From Pontitalea aquivivens (lineage in GTDB: Bacteria; Pseudomonadota; Alphaproteobacteria; Rhodobacterales; Rhodobacteraceae), in contig NZ_JBKFEY010000014.1 in NCBI RefSeq assembly GCF_046507575.1, positions 1-64,000 of the forward strand: 64,000 bases of DNA. The letters run 5' to 3'. Each line of letters begins with the position of its first letter. Position 1 is the first letter of the stretch. Made by a program: the position numbers and the translations under genes. This document shows, piece by piece, positions 16,319 through 24,855 of the stretch. Under the pieces are notes generated by a model. That model did no database searches and was not told the origin of the DNA. It saw only the letters and a list, made by a program, of their open reading frames with translations.

Positions 16319-18778
16319 ATGTTCACGGTGTTCCGCTGGCTGGTCCGCATCGTTTCGGGCGCGCTTCTTCTGGGGATGCTGGCGGGGATCGGGATCTGGT
16401 ATTTCGCCGCCAGATCCCTGCCCGATTATGACGAAACCCATGCCGTTACGGGGCTTTCGGCGCCGGTGGAAATTGTCCGTACCACCGAAAACGTGCCCCA
16501 TATCTTTGGCGCGCGCGATGAGGATGTGTTCTTCGCCCTTGGCCTTGCCCATGCGCAGGACCGGCTGTGGCAGATGACGGTGCTGCGGCGCACCGCGCAG
16601 GGCCGCCTGTCCGAGGTGTTTGGCGAACGCACCCTGCGCACGGATGAACTGATGCGCCGGCTGGACCTGTACGGCCTGGCCAGCCGCGCGGTGCCCGCGC
16701 AGGATGACGCCACGCAAGCCGCCCTTGCCGCCTATGCCCGCGGCGTCAACCAGTGGATCGAGCTGGTGAACACCGGCGCGCGCGGCCGCGGCGCGCCGGA
16801 ATTCTTCCTGTTCAATGCGGAAATCGCCTATTGGACCCCGGCGGATTCGCTGGCGATCCTGAAACTGCTGTCGGTGCAGCTGTCCAGCCAGATCCAGGAT
16901 GAGGTGCTGCGCGCCCGTGTCTCGGTTCTGGGGCAGGACCGGGCGCGCGACCTGATGCCGCTGGTGCCGGGGCCGGGCGTGGCCGCCCTGCCCGATTACG
17001 CGCAGATCTTCCCCGGCCTGCCGCGCGATGTGAAAACCGCCAATTCCGATCCGGTATTGTCGCCCTTTGCCCCGCGCGGTCTGGGCGGGGCGTCGAATGC
17101 CTTTGCCGCGGCACCGGGGCGGTCGGCGGCGGGCGGGTCCCTTTTGGCCAATGACCCGCATCTGGGCCTGTCGGCACCCTCGATCTGGTATCTGGCGCGG
17201 CTGGAACTGGCCTCGGGCGGGGTGATCGGCGGCACGATCCCGGGCATTCCGCTGGTGCTGACGGGACGCAATGCGCGGCTGGGCTGGGGCGTGACCTCGG
17301 CCTATGTCGACGATCAGGACCTGTTCATCGAGGAACTGAACCCCGCCGATCCCGAACGCTATCGCACGCCCCAGGGCTGGAAAGCGTTTGAAACCCGCCG
17401 CGCGATCATCCAGGTCAAGGATGCGGCCCCCGTCACCGTCACCCTGCGCTGGACCGACAATGGCCCGGTGCTGCCGGGGGGGCATTTCAACCTGGCTTCG
17501 GTCACGCCGCCCGGCCATGTCGCCGCGCTGTCCTGGACGGCGCTGTGGGAAGGCGACACCTCGATGAGCGCGGGCATGACCCTGATGCGCGCGGGGCGCG
17601 TGGCCGATGCGCTGGAGGCCGCCGAACGCTTCATCGCGCCCGCGCAGAACCTGACGCTGGCCGATCAGGACAGCGTGGCGATGGTCACCGTCGGCGCGAT
17701 CCCGAAACGCGACCCCGCCCACGCCACCCAGGGCCGCATGCCCGCCCCGGGGTGGGAGACGCGGAACCGCTGGCAGGGCCGGATGGATTTCGCCACCAAT
17801 CCCCGCTTCATCGACCCGCCGGGCGGGATTGTGATCAACACCAACAACAAGACCGTGGACCGGCCCTTCCCCGACCATGTGGCGTTCGACTGGGGCGACA
17901 GCCAGCGCGTGCAGCGCGCCACCCGCCTGATGGGCGAGCGTGAAGTGCACAGCCGCGAAAGCTTTATCGCGGCGCAGCTGGATACCGTCAGCGCGGCGGC
18001 GCGGGGCCTGCTGCCGCTGGTCGGGGCCGATCTGTGGTTCACCGGCCCCCCCGCGCCGGATGGCACCCCGGAACGGCAACGCCAGCGCGCGCTGGAATTG
18101 CTGGCGGCCTGGGATGGCGAGATGAACGAACACCTGCCCGAGCCGCTGATCTATGCCGCCTGGATGCGCGCGCTTCAGGCCCGGCTGATCCGCGACGAAC
18201 TGGGCCCGCTGGCCGCCGAATTCACCCATATCGAGCCCCTGTTCATCGAGCGCGTGTTCCGCAACACCGACGGCGCCGCGCGCTGGTGCGACGTGATGCA
18301 ATCAGCCCCCGTCGAAACCTGCACCGACATCGCCCGCCTGGCGCTGGATGAGGCGCTGCTGGATCTGTCCGCGCGCTATGGCGCGGCGGTCGAAAGCTGG
18401 CGCTGGGGCGATGCGCATCAGGCCCGCCACGACCATGCCGTACTGGGCCAGGTGCCGGTGCTGAACTGGGTGGTGAACATCCGCCAGTCGACCTCGGGCG
18501 GGGATTTCACCTTGCAGCGCGGCAAGACCTCGGGCCGTGACCCCGACCCCTTCACCAATGTCCATGCCGCGGGCTATCGCGGGGTTTACGATTTCGCCGA
18601 TCCCGACAGTTCCGTCTTCGTGATCGCCACCGGCCAGTCCGGCCACCCGCTGTCGCGCCATTATGACGATCTGTCCGAACTGTGGCGGCGGGGCGAATAT
18701 GTGCCGATGTCGCTGGACCCGGACCTTGCGCGCGCGGCGGCGGCGGGGATCACGCGGCTGGTGCCGCGGGGGGATTAA
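16319..18778 (+). CDS. Penicillin acylase-family Ntn hydrolase
   Basis: An 819-residue S45 amidase. An N-terminal membrane anchor or uncleaved signal (about 8-30) is followed by the alpha region (GLAHAQDRLWQM, RRTAQGRLSE). The autocatalytic cleavage site and nucleophile is Ser259 in GGASNAFA, followed by the beta region with LLANDPHL and the GLPLVL-like GIPLVLTGRN. The family includes penicillin G, aculeacin and acyl-homoserine-lactone acylases, all cleaving amide bonds in the periplasm. The substrate is not predictable; quorum-signal degradation is possible. Its stop overlaps the convergent hflX stop by four bases. Confidence 0.88.
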   Translation: MFTVFRWLVRIVSGALLLGMLAGIGIWYFAARSLPDYDETHAVTGLSAPVEIVRTTENVPHIFGARDEDVFFALGLAHAQDRLWQMTVLRRTAQGRLSEVFGERTLRTDELMRRLDLYGLASRAVPAQDDATQAALAAYARGVNQWIELVNTGARGRGAPEFFLFNAEIAYWTPADSLAILKLLSVQLSSQIQDEVLRARVSVLGQDRARDLMPLVPGPGVAALPDYAQIFPGLPRDVKTANSDPVLSPFAPRGLGGASNAFAAAPGRSAAGGSLLANDPHLGLSAPSIWYLARLELASGGVIGGTIPGIPLVLTGRNARLGWGVTSAYVDDQDLFIEELNPADPERYRTPQGWKAFETRRAIIQVKDAAPVTVTLRWTDNGPVLPGGHFNLASVTPPGHVAALSWTALWEGDTSMSAGMTLMRAGRVADALEAAERFIAPAQNLTLADQDSVAMVTVGAIPKRDPAHATQGRMPAPGWETRNRWQGRMDFATNPRFIDPPGGIVINTNNKTVDRPFPDHVAFDWGDSQRVQRATRLMGEREVHSRESFIAAQLDTVSAAARGLLPLVGADLWFTGPPAPDGTPERQRQRALELLAAWDGEMNEHLPEPLIYAAWMRALQARLIRDELGPLAAEFTHIEPLFIERVFRNTDGAARWCDVMQSAPVETCTDIARLALDEALLDLSARYGAAVESWRWGDAHQARHDHAVLGQVPVLNWVVNIRQSTSGGDFTLQRGKTSGRDPDPFTNVHAAGYRGVYDFADPDSSVFVIATGQSGHPLSRHYDDLSELWRRGEYVPMSLDPDLARAAAAGITRLVPRGD

Positions 18779-20013
18779 AGCTCGCGGAAGCGGCCTTCCT
18801 GGCTGCGGGTCCAGCGCAGGGACAGATGCCAGCCGTCATCCGTCTGGGTTTCGGCCTGCACCACGCCCTGATCGTGCAGCCAGGCGCGGCGGCGGCCTTC
18901 GGCAAAAGGCAGATCAAGGATCGTTTCGACCTTTTCCTCGGCCAGCCGCGCCTCGATCGCGTCCAGCAACGCGGGCACCCCCTCGCCCGACAGGGCGGAC
19001 ACGGCCTGGACATCGCCGCGCCGGGCATCGGTGGCCAGGATCGCCGCGCGCGTGTCGGGCGACAGCGCGTCGATCTTGTTCCAGACCTCGATCAGGGCCA
19101 CATCCTCATCCACGCCCAGCGATTCCAGAATGTCGCCGACATCGGCGGCCTGTTCCTCGGTTTCCGGGTGGGAAATGTCGCGCACATGCAGGATCAGATC
19201 GGCCTCCAGCACCTCTTCCAGCGTGGCGCGGAAGGCCGCGACCAGTTCGGTCGGCAGATCGGAAATGAAGCCCACCGTATCGGACAGGATCACCTTGCGC
19301 CCGGACGGCAGGATCAGGCCCCGCATCGTCGGGTCCAGCGTGGCGAACAGCATGTCCCTGGCCATCACATCGGCGCCGGTCATGCGGTTGAACAGCGTGG
19401 ATTTGCCCGCGTTGGTATAGCCGACCAGCGCCACAACCGGGAACGGCACCTTGCGGCGCGCGGCGCGGTGCAATTCGCGCGTTTTCACCACCTTGCCCAA
19501 CTGCCGGCGCAGGCGGATCATCTGTTCGTCGATGGCGCGGCGGTCCGCCTCGATCTGGGTTTCGCCGGGCCCGCCGACAAAGCCCAGCCCGCCGCGCTGG
19601 CGTTCCAGATGCGTCCAGGCCCGCACCAGCCGCGTGCGCTGATAGGACAGCGCGGCCAGGTCCACCTGCAGCACCCCTTCGCGGGTGCGCGCGCGGTCGG
19701 CAAAGATTTCCAGGATCAGCCCGGTCCGGTCCAGAAGCTTGACGCCCCATTCCTTTTCCAGGTTGCGCTGCTGCACCGGCGTCACCGGACCGTCGACCAG
19801 CACCAGATCAACCTCGGCCGCAGTCAGGCGCGACTTCAGTTCGTCCAGCTTGCCGGTGCCGAACAGATGGCCCGGATGCGGCTTGGCCAGGCGCACGACC
19901 TCGGCGCCCACCACCTCAAGGTCCGGCAGGGCGGCGGCCAGGGACACGGCCTCGGCCAGGCCATGTTCCGGCAGCCTGCGGGCCTGCGCGGCCTTCAGGT
20001 CGGGATGCAGCAC
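18775..20013 (-). CDS. hflX: GTPase HflX (ribosome-associated)
   Basis: A 412-residue Obg-HflX family GTPase from the GTG at 20013. The N-terminal glycine-rich domain (GAEVVRLAKPHPGHLFGTGK) is followed by a coiled region (GPGETQIEADRR). The G domain has VGYTNAGKSTLFN, DTVGF and NKID. HflX splits stalled ribosomes after stress. The true start is probably upstream: the same frame stays open to 20058, gives a family-like N-terminus (SDPVSSRARPTRAW), and begins with a CTG that overlaps the hfq stop (CTGA) and has AGGG about 6 bases upstream. No ATG, GTG or TTG exists in that stretch, so either the GTG or an unusual CTG is used. Confidence 0.9.
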   Translation of the reverse strand: MLHPDLKAAQARRLPEHGLAEAVSLAAALPDLEVVGAEVVRLAKPHPGHLFGTGKLDELKSRLTAAEVDLVLVDGPVTPVQQRNLEKEWGVKLLDRTGLILEIFADRARTREGVLQVDLAALSYQRTRLVRAWTHLERQRGGLGFVGGPGETQIEADRRAIDEQMIRLRRQLGKVVKTRELHRAARRKVPFPVVALVGYTNAGKSTLFNRMTGADVMARDMLFATLDPTMRGLILPSGRKVILSDTVGFISDLPTELVAAFRATLEEVLEADLILHVRDISHPETEEQAADVGDILESLGVDEDVALIEVWNKIDALSPDTRAAILATDARRGDVQAVSALSGEGVPALLDAIEARLAEEKVETILDLPFAEGRRRAWLHDQGVVQAETQTDDGWHLSLRWTRSQEGRFREL

Positions 20014-20054
20014 CCAGGCCCGCGTGGGCCTGGCGCGAGAGGAAACCGGATCGC

Positions 20055-20288
20055 TCAGTCTTCGCCCTCATACAAGGAAATCGGCTGGCCGGGCATGATC
20101 GTGGAAATCGCATGCTTGTAGACCAGCTGCGACTGGCCATCGCGGCGCAGCAGGACACAGAAATTGTCGAACCAGGTGATCACGCCCTGCAGCTTGACCC
20201 CGTTGATCAGGAAAATCGTAACCGGAACCTTCGTCTTGCGGACGTGATTCAGAAATGCATCTTGCAGATTCTGTTTGTCGGCAGCCAT
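20055..20288 (-). CDS. hfq: RNA chaperone Hfq
   Basis: A 77-residue Hfq. The Sm1 motif (VPVTIFLINGVKLQGVI) and Sm2 motif (VYKHAISTI) are intact, and the N-terminal Gln residue of QNLQDAFLN lines the proximal RNA face. The C-terminal tail is very short and acidic (EGED), as in other alphaproteobacteria. It forms hexamers that pair sRNAs with mRNAs. It lies between trkH and hflX in the conserved operon. Its presence is relevant to the sRNA candidates in this window. Confidence 0.97.
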   Translation of the reverse strand: MAADKQNLQDAFLNHVRKTKVPVTIFLINGVKLQGVITWFDNFCVLLRRDGQSQLVYKHAISTIMPGQPISLYEGED

Positions 20289-20428
20289 TGTTCTTATGCC
20301 TTTTTCTTCTATTCTTGTCGTGCATCCCGTGGCAGTCGCTTCGTGGCGCCACGCCCCAAGTATGCTTAAGAGCACGGGACTTTCCACCCCCAAATTCAAT
20401 CGTCCCCCGATGCGGGGCGCAGGGATGC

Positions 20429-21949
20429 CTAATTGCGCCAGAATTCGGGGTTGAACAATGCGATGATGGCCAGCGTTTCCAGCCGGCCCAGCACCATTGC
20501 CGCCGCCAGGATCACCTTGGCCGCCGGTTCCAGCATCGCCCAGGACAGGGGCGAGGCCGCCGCGACCTGCGCCAGCGGGCCGGTGTTGGACAGCGCCGCG
20601 ACCGACAGGATCGTGGCGGGTTCAAAATCCAGCCCCGCTATCGACACCGCCAGCATCACCACCGCAACGGACAGCGCGAACAGCATGAAGAAGATCCAGG
20701 CGATATAGGCGCCCTCGCGGCGCAGCCGGCGCGCCATGCCGCCCCCCCCCGCGATGGAGGACGGATGGACCAGCTTGTCCAGTTCCCGCTCGCCATGCCG
20801 GATCAGCGCATAGACCCGCAACAGCCGCACCCCCCCCGCCGTGGTCGCCACGCCCCCCCCCACGATCGCCAGCCCCGACAGCAAAAGCCCCGGCGTGCCC
20901 AGGCCCGACCAGCTGCGCGCCAGGTTCCAGGCCTGCGATTCAAAGCCCGTCGTGGTCAGAAAGGACATCGCCGTGAACAGCCCCCCCCAGATCGACCCGA
21001 ACATCGCGCCGGGGCTGGGCGTGGTGGACACATCCAGCGCCGCGATCCAGTGACGCAGGAACAGCACCAGCGGCACCGCCAGCACGATGACTGCGGCCAG
21101 GCGCAGCTCGGGGTCCTCCAGCGCGCGGGGGGCGGCGCGCAGCTCACCCGCGCCGGGCCAGAGCCTGCGTGACAGCGCGGGCAGCAGGAACAGGAAGATC
21201 ACCCCCTCGCCCACCATCCCCGACGGCGCCCCCGCGCTGCCCCCGATGGGGGAAATACCCGAGGTCGCCAGCGTCGACATCGCATGGCACAGCGCCACCA
21301 GCGCCGGATCGCCCGCGATCAGCAACAGCACCCATAACAGCCCCGTCAGGCCGATATAGACGGGAAAGGTGCGGACCGCGTAATGCAGGATGCGTTCACC
21401 CGCATCCGCGCCGCCCTCGGCGGTGCTGGCCACACGCACCGGCCGCCCCGACGGCCCGCCGGAAAAGAACACCTCGAACCCGCCCAGGCGCAGCGGCGCC
21501 AGCACGGCGATCGCCATCACCAGCATGAAGAACCCGCCCAGCCAGCCCACCAGCGCCCGCCACAGATGCAGGCTGGGCGCCAGCCGCCCCGGGTCATAAA
21601 GCGTGGCCCCCGTCGTGGTCAGCGCCGAGACCATTTCCCACCAGGCGTTGAACAACCCGGTATCGGGCACCGATTCATTGAACGGCACGGCCAGCGCCAG
21701 CGGCAACACCGAAAACGTGGCCAGCATCGCCAGCAGGTGGCTGCGCCCCTCGGGGCCCCTGGGGTTGCCAGCGGTCGCCAGCGCCAGCAGCGCCACCAGC
21801 ACCAGAATCAGCGTGCCCGAATAAAAGAACGGGCGGGCAATGTCATGCTGGCGCAGCGCCAGCGCATGGGCCGCGGGCACATACATCGCCGCCCCCCCGA
21901 TCCCCAGCAGGATCACGGTCAGCGGCAGATCGTGCAACCGGCGCAGCAT
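20429..21949 (-). CDS. trkH: Trk-type potassium uptake membrane subunit
   Basis: A 506-residue polytopic membrane protein of the TrkH/KtrB family. Repeated membrane-pore-membrane units carry selectivity-filter-like loops such as TTTGATL and TTTGFE-S. It forms the K+ pathway and is gated by TrkA, encoded directly upstream with a one-base overlap (TGATG). Length fits the family. The start ATG 21949 is set by that overlap. A short intergenic space with a GC-rich palindrome (CCCCGATGCGGGG) separates it from hfq. Confidence 0.93.
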   Translation of the reverse strand: MLRRLHDLPLTVILLGIGGAAMYVPAAHALALRQHDIARPFFYSGTLILVLVALLALATAGNPRGPEGRSHLLAMLATFSVLPLALAVPFNESVPDTGLFNAWWEMVSALTTTGATLYDPGRLAPSLHLWRALVGWLGGFFMLVMAIAVLAPLRLGGFEVFFSGGPSGRPVRVASTAEGGADAGERILHYAVRTFPVYIGLTGLLWVLLLIAGDPALVALCHAMSTLATSGISPIGGSAGAPSGMVGEGVIFLFLLPALSRRLWPGAGELRAAPRALEDPELRLAAVIVLAVPLVLFLRHWIAALDVSTTPSPGAMFGSIWGGLFTAMSFLTTTGFESQAWNLARSWSGLGTPGLLLSGLAIVGGGVATTAGGVRLLRVYALIRHGERELDKLVHPSSIAGGGGMARRLRREGAYIAWIFFMLFALSVAVVMLAVSIAGLDFEPATILSVAALSNTGPLAQVAAASPLSWAMLEPAAKVILAAAMVLGRLETLAIIALFNPEFWRN

Positions 21950-23325
21950 CAGAAGAAATCGATGGAGACCTGCAGCAGTTGCTCCACCTCCGGGACATCG
22001 GCGCTGAGCGCGAAGAGCAGGATCGAATCGCCTTCTTCGATCTTGGTCTCGCCGGTGGGCTTGACGATGCGCTCACCCTTGCGGATGGCGCCGACCAGCA
22101 CCCCTTCGGGGAAGGCGATGTCGCGCACCATCCGCCCCGAAATCGGCGAGGTGCCCATCACCACCGCCTCGATCACCTCGGCCTCGGCATCGCCGATGGA
22201 ATAGATCGCGCGCACCCGGCCATGGCGGATGTGGCGCAGGATCGAGCTGACGGTGGTGGCGCGCGGGTTGATATAGGCGTCGATGTCCAATGGGGCCATC
22301 AGCGGCACCAGGGTGGGGTCGTTGACCAGGCTGATCGCCATGCGGCAGCCCGCCTGCTTGGCGCGCACCGCGGCCAGGATGTTGGTCTTGTCGTCATCGG
22401 TCACGACCAGCACCGCATCGGCACGGCTGATGTTGGCCTCTTCCAGCAGTTCCGCGCTCATCCCGTCGCCATTCAGCACGATGGTACGTTCCAGCGCATC
22501 GGCGGCGCGTTCGGCCTGGGCGCGGTTTTTCTCGATCACCTTCGCGCGGATCCGGTCCAGCCGGGTTTCCAGCGCGCGTGCCACCGCCAGCCCGACGTTG
22601 CCGCCGCCGATGATGACGATGCGTTCCTGCTTCTTGGTCATCTTGCCAAAGATTTCCAGCGTGCGGGTGACATCATCGACATGGGAAAAGACATAGATCT
22701 GATCGCCCGCGAACAGCTGATCGCCCGGTTCGGGCGCGAACAGCCGCCCTTCGCGGCGCACACCGGCCACGATCGCGCGCAGGGTGGAAAACAGATCGGT
22801 CAGCTGGCGCAGGGGCGTGTTCAGGACCGGGCAATCCTCTTCCAGCGCGATACCCAGCAGCTGCACCATCCCGCCGAAAAAGCTTTCGGTGTCAAAGGTC
22901 GCGGGCGCGGCCAGGCGCTGCAACGCGGCCTCGGCCACCTCGCGTTCGGGGCTGATGACCACGTCGATCGGCAAATGATCGCGGCGGAACAGGTCGGTAT
23001 AAAGCGTTTCCATGTAGGATTGCGCCCGCAGCCGCGCAATCTTGCGGGTGATGCCAAAGACCGAATGGGCCACCTGGCAGGTGACCATGTTGACCTCATC
23101 GGAAAAGGTGGCGGCGATGATCAGGTCGCAATCGCGCGCGCCCGCGCGTTCCAGCACATCGGGATGCGAGGCAAAGCCCGCCACCCCCTGCACATCCAGC
23201 GTGTCCGACGCCCGGCGCACCAGTTCGGGGTTCACATCGACGATGGTGACATCGTTGCGTTCCCCCGCCAGGTGACGCGCGATCTGCCAGCCCACCTGCC
23301 CCGCGCCACAGATGATGACCTTCAT
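21949..23325 (-). CDS. trkA: Trk potassium uptake regulatory subunit (RCK/TrkA-N)
   Basis: A 458-residue cytoplasmic peripheral protein with two RCK units. The first NAD-binding motif is MKVIICGAGQVGWQIARHL at the N-terminus and the second is IIGGGNVGLAVARAL (about 235-249). Each unit is followed by a TrkA-C domain. It binds NAD(H) or ATP and gates TrkH. ATG 23325 is chosen because the Rossmann strand begins there; an ATG five codons upstream is less likely. It follows ntrX after 116 bases. Confidence 0.95.
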   Translation of the reverse strand: MKVIICGAGQVGWQIARHLAGERNDVTIVDVNPELVRRASDTLDVQGVAGFASHPDVLERAGARDCDLIIAATFSDEVNMVTCQVAHSVFGITRKIARLRAQSYMETLYTDLFRRDHLPIDVVISPEREVAEAALQRLAAPATFDTESFFGGMVQLLGIALEEDCPVLNTPLRQLTDLFSTLRAIVAGVRREGRLFAPEPGDQLFAGDQIYVFSHVDDVTRTLEIFGKMTKKQERIVIIGGGNVGLAVARALETRLDRIRAKVIEKNRAQAERAADALERTIVLNGDGMSAELLEEANISRADAVLVVTDDDKTNILAAVRAKQAGCRMAISLVNDPTLVPLMAPLDIDAYINPRATTVSSILRHIRHGRVRAIYSIGDAEAEVIEAVVMGTSPISGRMVRDIAFPEGVLVGAIRKGERIVKPTGETKIEEGDSILLFALSADVPEVEQLLQVSIDFF

Positions 23326-23441
23326 GGAAGAACCCCGCACCGCCAGTCAGGCCCCTTCTTAGGGCCTGACCGGGGTCCGGTCAATCAACGGGTCCGGGCG
23401 ATTGGCCGCGCAGGCAGGCGCGCGCGCCCGCGCCCCCGGGT

Positions 23442-24854
23442 TCAGGCCTCGTCCTCTTCGGCGGGGCCGCCATTGCCGTTGCCATTGCCGTTGCCCTTGG
23501 CCGCGGTGCCCACGCCCAGCGACTTCAGCTTGCGGTGCAGCGCGGAACGTTCCATGCCCACGAAATTCGCCGTGCGCGAGATGTTGCCGCCAAAGCGGTT
23601 GATCTGGGTCAGCAGATATTCGCGTTCGAACAATTCGCGCGCCTCGCGCAAAGGCAGCGTCGCCAGCGCCCCCCCCAGGACCAGGCGGCCCCCTTCGGCA
23701 GGCGCGTCCTGGCCTGGCAGTTCGCGCGCCTCGATCGGATCGGTTCCCTCGCCCAGAATCAGGATGCGCTCGATGACGTTGCGCAGCTGGCGGATGTTGC
23801 CGGGCCAGTCCATCGTCTGCAGCATCGCCGCCGCATCCTCGGACAGCGGGCGCAGGGGCAGGCCCTGGCTGCGGTTGAACCCTTCGATGAAATGCGCGGC
23901 CAGCAGCGGCACATCCTCGCGCCGTTCGGCCAGCGCAGGCACCGCGATCGGCACCACGTTCAGCCGGTCATACAGTTCCTGACGAAAGCGCCCGGCGCCG
24001 ATTTCGGTGGCCAGATCGCGCGTGGTCGAGCTGATCACCCGCAGGTCCACCCGCACCTTGTCGGCCCCGCCCACGCGCATGAACTGCTGTTCGGTCAGCA
24101 CCCGCAGGATCTTGCTTTGCGTGCCCGGCGGCATGTCGGCCACCTCGTCGAAATAGATCACACCACCGTGGGCCTGTTCCAGAAGCCCCTTTTCCACGCC
24201 CCGATCGGCGGATTCGCGACCAAAAAGCACCTCTTCCATACGCTCGGGCGCGATCGAGGCCGAGGTCACGGTGACAAAGGGGCCGGTGGCGCGGGTCGAA
24301 TGCTGGTGGATGTAGCGCGCGGCCATTTCCTTGCCCGATCCCGGCTCGCCCGACAGCATCACCCGCCCGTTGGACCGCGTCACCTTGTCAAGCTGATCCT
24401 TGAGCTTGCGGAACGCCGCCGAGGCGCCCAGCATTTCGGCCGGACCCTGGTCGCGCCGGCGCAGGCTGGAATTTTCCCGCCGCAGCCGCGCGGTTTCCAT
24501 CGCGCGGGTGATCACCACCATCAGCTGGTCGATGTTGAAGGGCTTTTCGATGAAATCATAGGCGCCCTGCTTGATCGCCGCGACCGCGATTTCAATGTTG
24601 CCATGCCCCGAGATGATGATGATCGGGATGTCGGGGTTGTTGCGCTTGACCGCCTTGAGGATGTCGATCCCGTCCATCCGGCTGTCCTTCAGCCAGATAT
24701 CCAGGATCATCAGCGCCGGCGGTTCGGCGTTGATCGCCTCCATGCAGTCGTCGGAATTGGCGGCCATGCGGGTGGCGAAGCCTTCGTCCCCGAGGATGTC
24801 GGCGATCAGTTCGCGGATGTCCTTTTCGTCATCGACGATCAGAATGTCACTCAT
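23442..24854 (-). CDS. ntrX: Response regulator NtrX
   Basis: A 470-residue regulator. The receiver domain holds phospho-acceptor Asp52 (MILDIW) and the conserved Lys in EKPF. The AAA+ domain has Walker A SGEPGSGKEMAA and a FDEVAD Walker B, and a Fis-type helix-turn-helix lies near the C-terminus (GGNISRTANFVGMERSALHRKLKSLG). The sigma54-contacting GAFTGA loop is absent; the region reads LFGRESADRGVEKG. It is paired with NtrY, and the two genes are one base apart. The tail has a Gly-Asn repeat and an acidic end. Confidence 0.95.
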   Translation of the reverse strand: MSDILIVDDEKDIRELIADILGDEGFATRMAANSDDCMEAINAEPPALMILDIWLKDSRMDGIDILKAVKRNNPDIPIIIISGHGNIEIAVAAIKQGAYDFIEKPFNIDQLMVVITRAMETARLRRENSSLRRRDQGPAEMLGASAAFRKLKDQLDKVTRSNGRVMLSGEPGSGKEMAARYIHQHSTRATGPFVTVTSASIAPERMEEVLFGRESADRGVEKGLLEQAHGGVIYFDEVADMPPGTQSKILRVLTEQQFMRVGGADKVRVDLRVISSTTRDLATEIGAGRFRQELYDRLNVVPIAVPALAERREDVPLLAAHFIEGFNRSQGLPLRPLSEDAAAMLQTMDWPGNIRQLRNVIERILILGEGTDPIEARELPGQDAPAEGGRLVLGGALATLPLREARELFEREYLLTQINRFGGNISRTANFVGMERSALHRKLKSLGVGTAAKGNGNGNGNGGPAEEDEA

Positions 24855-24855
24855 G

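Noticed and set aside
16274..18301. 675-codon minus-strand frame opposite the penicillin acylase gene
   Set aside because: Composition is typical of an antisense shadow (Arg/Gln/His-rich), and the acylase with its Ser259 site explains the region.
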